NCBI GenBank assembly: GCA_002408345.1
Contig: DHRX01000039.1
Location: 1-6,880, forward strand
Length of the DNA: 6,880 bases
Reading direction: 5' to 3'
Origin: Firmicutes bacterium UBA5301
GTDB taxonomy: Bacteria > Bacillota > UBA5301
Shown: one piece after another, positions 1 to 5,337 of the stretch
Numbering within the stretch: the first letter of the stretch is position 1
How the letters are laid out: every line of letters starts with the position of its first letter
Notes under the pieces: generated by a model
Told to the model about the DNA's origin: nothing
The model's database searches: none
What the model saw: the letters and a program-made list of their open reading frames with translations, nothing else
Translations under genes and position numbers: made by a program

Positions 1-17
1 CTCCTTAACCCTCCTCG
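1..17 (-). promoter_or_regulatory. Shine-Dalgarno-like stretch for a gene beyond the left edge
   Basis: Read on the minus strand, the last 17 bases are CGAGGAGGGTTAAGGAG, which contain two purine-rich cores (GAGGAGGG and AAGGAG) complementary to the 16S rRNA tail. All six genes here run leftward, and the last of them stops at 155. The simplest reading is that this is the ribosome binding site of a further minus-strand gene whose start codon lies a few bases outside the window. Two cores in a row would allow either to be used, depending on where the start codon falls. The start codon itself is not visible, so this is an inference. Confidence 0.5.
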
Positions 18-154
18 AATAACAAAAAAAAGCACGATTCAAAAACATACATTATTTAACTTCCATAATCTCGATTTTAGTCCTGCTTTCAATTGTGGAA
101 ATAAGAACATTGTGATAATAGTCCAATATCGTTCTACAAAATACGTATGGAGTT

Positions 155-832
155 CTAGGCCCAAAAGTAGGCTAATATTACCGCTACAAATAAAGCCGGT
201 AGAAAGTTGGCCACTTTAATTTTCTTTAATTCCAACATGTTTAAACCTAAAGCCACAATAAGAAGGCCTCCTGTAGCGGTCATCGCTGCTACAGCAGAGG
301 CACTTAGTAAATTTTTGAGATAAAAAGCTAATAAAGTTAAACTCCCCTGATATATTAAAATAGTTAAGCCCGAAAAAATAACGCCCCAACCTAAACTAGC
401 CGCTAATACCATTGCCGTAATTCCGTCGAGAATCCCTTTATTAACCAATACGGTGTAATCCGCTCTTAGACCGGCATCAAAGGCCCCCATAATCGCCATT
501 GGACCTACACCAAATAATAGGCTAGCGGTTACGAACCCCCGGGCAAATCCGTCATCACCTGTTAGAAAACGCTGCTCTACCTGACGACTCCAACGATGTA
601 ACCCGTCTTCAATCTCAAGATATTCCCCAAGTAAACCGCCAAAGACTAGGCTAAAGAGAACTAGCAAAATATTGGTATCTGTTAACGCTAATTGGATCCC
701 TAAAAACAGAATAACTAGGCTAACACCTTCCATTACCCGGGCAATATACTTTTCTCCTAACCGCCCCCTAAGTAAAAGGCCGGCTAAACTGCCGGCGCAA
801 ATCAATAAAACATTGATAACGGTTCCTAACAT
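155..832 (-). CDS. DUF554 family integral membrane protein (YdfK/YqgA-like)
   Basis: This 225-residue hydrophobic protein matches the DUF554 family (B. subtilis YdfK, E. coli YqgA), whose members are cytoplasmic-membrane proteins of unknown biochemical function. The N-terminus (residues 1-22) is a Gly-rich membrane segment (GTVINVLLICAGSLAGLL). A second hydrophobic block spans about 35-70 and ends in a GGLLGE motif. The family signature FGVGPMAIMGAFDAGL is at 107-122, followed by the conserved segment NKGILDGITAMVLAASLGWG at 131-150. Further membrane helices lie at about 150-172, 181-200 and 206-224. Length is normal and the frame is intact, ending in TAG. The start is supported by AGGAG (841-845) eight bases upstream. 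It lies 22 bases after the TPR gene and is probably the last gene of a unit with the Na/Pi transporter. A transport role is often suspected for the family, but no substrate can be read from the sequence. Confidence 0.9.
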   Translation of the reverse strand: MLGTVINVLLICAGSLAGLLLRGRLGEKYIARVMEGVSLVILFLGIQLALTDTNILLVLFSLVFGGLLGEYLEIEDGLHRWSRQVEQRFLTGDDGFARGFVTASLLFGVGPMAIMGAFDAGLRADYTVLVNKGILDGITAMVLAASLGWGVIFSGLTILIYQGSLTLLAFYLKNLLSASAVAAMTATGGLLIVALGLNMLELKKIKVANFLPALFVAVILAYFWA

Positions 833-854
833 ATCCTACTCTCCTGCGCCTAGA

Positions 855-1370
855 CTACTCTAAGCTGCTTAATTTTTCTTTAGCTTCAGGCATCAATTTA
901 TTATTAATAGCATCCACTAACTGCTGTGGCGGATTAAGCGTTAAAGCCTTGTCCCAAGCTTGAATAGCCTCTTCTGGTTTATTCAAGCCATAAGCAAGAA
1001 CAACTCCTTTATTAAAGTAGGCGTTGGCAAAGGTTGGTTCTAGTTGAATAGCTTGATCATAAAGTTCTATCGCCTTAGATGGTAGCGGTGGGTTCAAATA
1101 CCAATATGAAGTTCCTAAATCCACCAAAACCCCTACCATATTGGGGTTCAGCTCTAAAGCATGCTCATAGTAATGAATAGCATCAGCAAAATTTCCCTCA
1201 TCATAAGCTCGGTTACCACGTTGTACCCAATCACTAATATTGCCAGTACTAACTGCACCACCTGGAGCTGTTGGCATCTGACGCATTCCAGCAAAAATCG
1301 CCGTCATACTAACTACTAGGGCCAAAGCCAGGAAAATAATAATCCCCTGGTTATTACGAAGCTTTTTCAT
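855..1370 (-). CDS. Membrane-anchored tetratricopeptide repeat protein
   Basis: A 171-residue protein with a positively charged start (MKKLRNNQ), one hydrophobic helix at about 9-29, a short Pro/Gly/Ser/Thr linker (about 31-45), then three tandem TPR units at about 46-79, 80-114 and 115-148. The repeats show the usual Gly/Ala/Tyr pattern, for example the first one ending HYYEHALELNPN. A charged tail of about 20 residues follows. There is no lipobox cysteine and no clear signal peptidase site, so it is probably anchored by its N-terminal helix with the repeats outside the cytoplasm; the topology is inferred. TPRs are protein-protein interaction scaffolds and no enzymatic motif is present. The start is ATG preceded by GGGAGAGGA (1381-1389), with a somewhat long 10-base spacer. 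The gene sits 23 bases after the phosphate transporter and 22 before the DUF554 gene, so it may be an accessory or assembly factor for a neighbour. Its partner cannot be named from sequence. Confidence 0.85.
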   Translation of the reverse strand: MKKLRNNQGIIIFLALALVVSMTAIFAGMRQMPTAPGGAVSTGNISDWVQRGNRAYDEGNFADAIHYYEHALELNPNMVGVLVDLGTSYWYLNPPLPSKAIELYDQAIQLEPTFANAYFNKGVVLAYGLNKPEEAIQAWDKALTLNPPQQLVDAINNKLMPEAKEKLSSLE

Positions 1371-1393
1371 TGGATACCGTTCCTCTCCCTTAT

Positions 1394-3022
1394 TTATATT
1401 AATACTACTTCCGCTTCGCGGTCCAAAACAGCTTGAGCAATATTAGCGGCATGATCAGAAACCCGTTCGAGGTTACTTAAGATATCTAAATAAATAATCC
1501 CTGCTTGGGGTATGCATGCCCCTTCATTAAGACGATAAATATGGTTGTTACGCAACATCTTCTCCATTTGGTCCGTTGCTTCCTCACGCCGCAATACTGA
1601 ACGAGCTAATGTATAATCATCTGTTTCTAAAGCCTTAGTTGTCTCTGCATAAGTCTGGCGGACCATGCCGAAAATTTCATGCAGTTCGTCACAGGCCTTT
1701 TCTGAAAACTCAATACGTGAATCTTCCCTAATCTCAGCTAATTCTGCAATGTTTTCTAGATGGTCCCCAACCCGTTCAATATCATTAACCACATGCATTA
1801 AGTTGACTAAACGGTCCGACTGCTCTTCTGAGAGAGAATACTGGGATAAACCGGTCATATAAACAGTAATCTCTTTTTGGAAATAGTTAACGACCTTCTC
1901 CAGTTCATAAACCTGAGCAGCCGCTTTCATATCCTTATCCACCGCAGCTGCTTCAGCACTTTCCATCATTTCAGCGGTTAACGTAGCCATATTTACCAAC
2001 TCTTTGGTAACATGGCCTAAGGCTACCGCCGGGGTGGCAAAAAGGTGCCGGTCCAAAAACTTCGGTCCCGAAATCTCGTGCTTTTCACCAGGGATAATAG
2101 CCATAACTACTTTCACCATTACATCTACCAAGAAGAGCCAAATAAAGGTGTTCAATAAGTTAAAGGTAGTATGTGCGTTGGCAATCAAGCGATTAATATC
2201 GGCATTACCAGAAATCGCTAAGACAAAAGCTTTAAATTGGGGTAAAAACAAAACAAAGAACAAGGCGCCAAAGACATTAAACAGCATATGGGCTAAAGCT
2301 GTCCTTTTTGCCGCTCGGCTCACCCCGATACTGGCCAAAGCTGCAGTAATACAGGTCCCGATATTATCACCAAATAAAATCGGTAGCGCCGCATCAAAAG
2401 TAATCAGACCTTGACCAGCTACAGCCATCAACATAGCGATAGTTGCGCTACTACTTTGAATCAGGCTCGTCATCGCTATACCGATCAACACCCCTAAGAG
2501 CGGGTAGTTTCCAAAAGACGTCATTAGATTGACAAAAGCCGGGCTATTACGTAACGGCTTCATTGCATCGCCCATAAACTCTAGACCTAGTAATAATAAG
2601 CCCAACCCTAAAATAACCGAACCTAAATACTTGTAAGTTTTCCGACGACCGGCCAGGTTAATTAAAACCCCTACTCCAACTAAGGGCAACGCAAAAGCTG
2701 TAATCTTGAAAGCAATAAGCTGGGCCGTCATAGTAGTCCCGATATTTGCTCCCATAATTACACCAAAAGCTTGCCGGAGAGTCATTAAGCCAGCATTGAC
2801 AAACCCGACTAGCATTACAGTGGTAGCGCTACTGGACTGGATGATACCAGTAACCAAAGCTCCGATTAATACCCCACGTAATGGGGTGGTTGTTAAAACT
2901 TCAAGGATACGGCGCATCCGGTCGCCAGCTACCTTTTGTAGACCGTCTCCCATAACCCGCATCCCAAAAAGGAACAACCCTAAACCACCTAAAAAATTAA
3001 AAAGCATTACTCTTGCATCCAT
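1394..3022 (-). CDS. Na+/phosphate cotransporter family protein with C-terminal PhoU-like domain
   Basis: A 542-residue protein of the PNaS family (NptA/YjbB type, Na/Pi-cotransporter II related), predicted to move inorganic phosphate across the cytoplasmic membrane with Na+. The membrane part (about 1-310) carries the hallmark internal duplication. The first repeat has QSSSATT at 62-68 followed by GANIGTT at 91-97. The second has QSSSAT at 189-194 followed by GDNIGT at 218-223. The paired QSSS motifs form the substrate and sodium site in the family. The cytoplasmic C-terminus (about 330-542) is a helical PhoU-like domain with two copies of the metal-binding type motif: DIERVGDHLENIAE at 414-427 and NLERVSDHAANIAQ at 517-530. 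Length and architecture are normal for bacterial fusions. The ATG start has AAGAGG (3030-3035) seven bases upstream. It begins 119 bases after the sensor kinase and heads the transporter-TPR-DUF554 string. Direction cannot be fixed from sequence: bacterial YjbB has been linked to phosphate export, whereas NptA is described as uptake. Confidence 0.93.
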   Translation of the reverse strand: MDARVMLFNFLGGLGLFLFGMRVMGDGLQKVAGDRMRRILEVLTTTPLRGVLIGALVTGIIQSSSATTVMLVGFVNAGLMTLRQAFGVIMGANIGTTMTAQLIAFKITAFALPLVGVGVLINLAGRRKTYKYLGSVILGLGLLLLGLEFMGDAMKPLRNSPAFVNLMTSFGNYPLLGVLIGIAMTSLIQSSSATIAMLMAVAGQGLITFDAALPILFGDNIGTCITAALASIGVSRAAKRTALAHMLFNVFGALFFVLFLPQFKAFVLAISGNADINRLIANAHTTFNLLNTFIWLFLVDVMVKVVMAIIPGEKHEISGPKFLDRHLFATPAVALGHVTKELVNMATLTAEMMESAEAAAVDKDMKAAAQVYELEKVVNYFQKEITVYMTGLSQYSLSEEQSDRLVNLMHVVNDIERVGDHLENIAELAEIREDSRIEFSEKACDELHEIFGMVRQTYAETTKALETDDYTLARSVLRREEATDQMEKMLRNNHIYRLNEGACIPQAGIIYLDILSNLERVSDHAANIAQAVLDREAEVVLI

Positions 3023-3097
3023 GAATCAGCCTCTTATCCTGGAAGTTAGGTCTAGAGCATTTCATCTTTATTGTGCTTCGCTAGCTTAGAAGAAAAT

Positions 3098-3138
3098 CCT
3101 CTCAGAAAGATAAACCTCCCTAGAAAAGCAGAGAGGTT
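3098..3138 (-). terminator. Alternative hairpins between kinase and Na/Pi transporter (weak terminator or attenuator)
   Basis: On the minus strand, just after the kinase stop codon, AACCTC-type arms pair: 3113-3118 with 3133-3138 (6 bp), then one mismatch and two more pairs (3120-3121 with 3130-3131), around an 8-base loop. The same upstream arm can instead pair over longer range: 3131-3136 (CCTCTC in the RNA) with 3098-3103 (GAGAGG). In the RNA this second arm is followed directly by AUUUUCUUCU, a modest U-rich tract. The two structures share bases and exclude each other. This could be a weak intrinsic terminator for the two-component operon or a transcription attenuator ahead of the transporter. 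Stem stability is modest and no ligand-binding fold is recognised, so the call is tentative. Confidence 0.35.
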
Positions 3139-3141
3139 ACC

Positions 3142-4587
3142 TCAAGATACCGGTAATTTAATAGTAAAAATACTACCTTGACCCCAAACGCTGTCTACGG
3201 TCACCTGTCCACCATGGGCTTCGACAATCTCCCGAACCAAAGATAAACCGATTCCACTTCCACCGGTAACCCGGGCCCTAGACGGATCCACTCGGTAAAA
3301 CCGATCAAAAATATTAGGGAGGTCATTCTCAGATATTCCGATACCACTATCTTCCACTGCTACCAAAACCTCTTTAGGATTCCGGACAACCGTAACCTCT
3401 ACCCAACCACCACTAGCGGTATACTTAAAAGCATTATTGACTAAATTGCCAATTGCTCGCAGTAAAAGTTTGGGATCGGCATCTACAGCTACCTCCTGAT
3501 TGGCAACAACCCGTAAATCAACCCCTTTTTCCACAAAAAGAGGCTCCATTCTGCCAACCAAGTTACGAACTTCATTAGCTAAGTCAAAAGGAACCCTATT
3601 AATAGCCCCAGCTTGGCTATCAATTATGGTTAAATCCTGTAAATCAGTAATCAGCTCTGAAAGGCGCAAAATCTCTTCTTCTAGCTCTTGGAGACGCTCC
3701 GGAGTCGGTTGCAATACGCCATCTTGAAATCCTTCAATATAGCTACGCATAGTTGTAACCGGTGTTCGTAATTCATGGGCTACATCAGCAGTAAATTTAC
3801 GCCGCAGTTGATCGGTTTTTTCCAATCTAGCCGTCATTTGATTAAAGGTAGATGCCAAGTTACCTAGTTCATCTCTGGTTTTAACCTGAGCCCGAGCTGT
3901 AAAGTCGCCTGCTTTTACCCGGTCAGCAGCTACAGTAATCGTCAGGATAGGCCCGGTTAAACGCCTGGCCAAAAGCAAGCTCAATAGCAGCGCAGCTAAA
4001 CCAGCTATTATAGATAGATAACGTACCGCTTTATTAATTGTCTGCCGAAATTCTAAGTCTTCCCTAGTCCAAGGACCTTGTTCTCCTAAAACAGTTATTT
4101 CCACAGTACCAACACTTACTCCGTTTAACCGCAACGGATAAGTAAAGATATTATTTCTAACCGAATCCTCCGAGCCGTACATTTGCGGCAGATTACTAAA
4201 ATCCCACCGGCCCCGCATAGGACCTGATCCCATCATTCCCGGGCCCATCATGCCTCGTCGCAGCATCCAACTGTGCATACTACCAACAGAACTGTCACAT
4301 ATAGTGCGCTGCCGCAGATCTTTAACCCTGATAATCGTATTAACCGTTGGTGCCAATGAATTCAAACTCTCGGCTACCAATGTCCAGTCTCGAGTCTGGC
4401 TATATAATTCTTCAATAGCCTGAACAATTCGCTCATTACGCTGTTCAATAGCGGTATCTAAATAAATATCGAACTTTGAGCGCAACGCTATATTAATACC
4501 TAAAGCAAAAAGACCTGAGGTAAATAACGCCGTCCCCAGGACTACGACTAAAATTTTAGACTGCAACCCCAATCTGCCTTTAAGCAT
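3142..4587 (-). CDS. Two-component sensor histidine kinase (HAMP, HisKA, HATPase_c) with Met-rich sensor loop
   Basis: A 481-residue membrane histidine kinase, partner of the overlapping response regulator. In order, numbered from the ATG at 4587: transmembrane helix about 12-34; extracytoplasmic domain about 35-188; second helix about 189-208; HAMP about 206-258; HisKA with phospho-accepting His271 in the H box (DVAHELRTP); HATPase_c with N box NLVNNAFKY (N385), G1 box DSGIGI (413-418), F box FDRFYR (427-432) and G2 box GGSGIGL (442-448). All catalytic boxes are intact. No PAS domain lies between HAMP and HisKA, unlike typical PhoR. The sensor domain contains a Met/Gly/Arg-rich patch at about 104-124, and one cysteine nearby (C97), suggesting but not proving metal sensing. 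The ATG gives an 8-base overlap with the regulator stop, with GAGG only three bases upstream. An in-frame TTG at 4602 (five residues longer) is the alternative. The overlap implies translational coupling. The family resembles BaeS/ResE-type kinases; the signal is unknown. Confidence 0.93.
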   Translation of the reverse strand: MLKGRLGLQSKILVVVLGTALFTSGLFALGINIALRSKFDIYLDTAIEQRNERIVQAIEELYSQTRDWTLVAESLNSLAPTVNTIIRVKDLRQRTICDSSVGSMHSWMLRRGMMGPGMMGSGPMRGRWDFSNLPQMYGSEDSVRNNIFTYPLRLNGVSVGTVEITVLGEQGPWTREDLEFRQTINKAVRYLSIIAGLAALLLSLLLARRLTGPILTITVAADRVKAGDFTARAQVKTRDELGNLASTFNQMTARLEKTDQLRRKFTADVAHELRTPVTTMRSYIEGFQDGVLQPTPERLQELEEEILRLSELITDLQDLTIIDSQAGAINRVPFDLANEVRNLVGRMEPLFVEKGVDLRVVANQEVAVDADPKLLLRAIGNLVNNAFKYTASGGWVEVTVVRNPKEVLVAVEDSGIGISENDLPNIFDRFYRVDPSRARVTGGSGIGLSLVREIVEAHGGQVTVDSVWGQGSIFTIKLPVS

Positions 4588-5278
4588 CTGCCTCAACCCC
4601 AAACTTGTACCCTACCCCATATACGGTTACAATGTAGACCGGATTTTGACTGTCGGTCTCAATCTTTTTGCGCAGGTTCTTAACGTGGACATCGATAGTC
4701 CGGTCATACCCATCATAATCGTATCCCTGTAGGCGCTCGGTAAGCATCGAACGGGAAAATACTTGTCCAGGCGACTGGGCTAAAAGAGTCAACAATTTAA
4801 ATTCTGTTGGTGTAAGGCTCACCGCCATCGATTGCTTATAGACTTCATGCCCATTTAAATCAATGACCAAATCTCCAGCTCCAAAACTAAGCTGACTACT
4901 TGTACACCGATTGGGACCCGAACGTCTAAGCACCGCCTTAACCCTAGCTACAACCTCCCGAGGGCTAAAAGGCTTGTTGACATAATCATCAGCCCCTAAA
5001 TTTAGACCCTCTATCCGATCTACCTCAGCGGTCTTAGCTGTTAGCATAATAATAGGCAGGGCACCTACTTCTCTAATCTGCTGACATACTTCTTCGCCAG
5101 AGAGTTCCGGCAACATCAAGTCCAAAATAACTAAATCTGGGTTCTCCGTTGCAATTTTTTCTAGAGCTTCTAAACCGGTATAAGCGGTGATGACCGAAAA
5201 ACCCTCATTTTCCAAGTAGACTTTCAGTACCGCAGTAATCTTTTTTTCATCATCAACAACCAGTATCCGGCAGCTCAT
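4580..5278 (-). CDS. OmpR/PhoB-family response regulator transcription factor
   Basis: A 232-residue DNA-binding response regulator. The receiver domain (about 1-120) has the acidic pair D9/D10 (VVDDEKK), phospho-acceptor D53 (VILDLMLPE), T80 (IMLTAK), Y99 and the invariant K102 (DDYVNKPFSP). A short linker (about 121-133) leads to a C-terminal winged-helix Trans_reg_C domain (about 134-228). That domain carries the LTPTEFKLL segment at 155-163, the recognition-helix region DRTIDVHVKNLRKKIE at 192-207, and the wing IVTVYGVGYKF at 216-226. All residues needed for phosphorylation are present. The start is well supported by a near-ideal GGAGGAGG (5285-5292) with a six-base spacer. It lies 55 bases after the calcium ATPase and overlaps the kinase gene, so the pair is a cognate two-component system. 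Targets cannot be read directly; the flanking ATPase and Na/Pi transporter genes are the obvious candidates by position. Fine placement among PhoB-, ResD- or BaeR-like regulators is not possible from motifs alone. Confidence 0.95.
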   Translation of the reverse strand: MSCRILVVDDEKKITAVLKVYLENEGFSVITAYTGLEALEKIATENPDLVILDLMLPELSGEEVCQQIREVGALPIIMLTAKTAEVDRIEGLNLGADDYVNKPFSPREVVARVKAVLRRSGPNRCTSSQLSFGAGDLVIDLNGHEVYKQSMAVSLTPTEFKLLTLLAQSPGQVFSRSMLTERLQGYDYDGYDRTIDVHVKNLRKKIETDSQNPVYIVTVYGVGYKFGVEADA

Positions 5279-5317
5279 GCCCTGCCTCCTCCACTAAACT
5301 TTGCAACCAGTATACCT

Positions 5318-5337
5318 GTAAAATATGAAGATTTTAC
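5318..5337. repeat. Perfect 7-bp inverted repeat between ATPase stop and regulator gene
   Basis: GTAAAAT (5318-5324) is followed after six bases by its exact complement ATTTTAC (5331-5337). The repeat overlaps the ATPase stop codon (5334-5336). It is AT-rich and no U tract follows it in the minus-strand transcript, so it is a poor terminator. Just downstream on the minus strand lies TATACT (5309-5314), a 5-of-6 match to a -10 box. No good -35 box is present; the inverted repeat occupies that position. It may therefore be an operator for an activator, possibly the adjacent regulator itself. That role is inferred from position. Confidence 0.4.

Noticed and set aside
16..41. T-run at 24-31 on the minus strand flanked by GAAT and ATTC, considered as a terminator for the DUF554 unit
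   Set aside because: The T-run lies inside the loop rather than after the stem, and the stem is only four base pairs, so it does not have terminator geometry.
141..148. The 8-base palindrome ATACGTAT just after the DUF554 stop codon
   Set aside because: With no loop and no following stem or U tract it cannot act as a terminator, and an 8-base AT-rich palindrome is expected by chance.
1394..2070. Separate phoU gene fused by sequencing error to the transporter
   Set aside because: Na/Pi cotransporters with a C-terminal PhoU-like domain are a common natural architecture; the frame is continuous and no internal ribosome site or start is needed.
2004..2414. Plus-strand open frames opposite the Na/Pi transporter (also 2706-3089 and 1665-1862)
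   Set aside because: They are antisense to conserved transporter and PhoU motifs, have no protein-like domain pattern, and lack a convincing independent context.
3142..5278. Assignment of the two-component pair as PhoP/PhoR because a phosphate transporter follows
   Set aside because: The kinase lacks the PAS domain typical of PhoR, the sensor loop is Met-rich, and no clear Pho-box direct repeats were seen upstream of the transporter, so the specific name is not supported.
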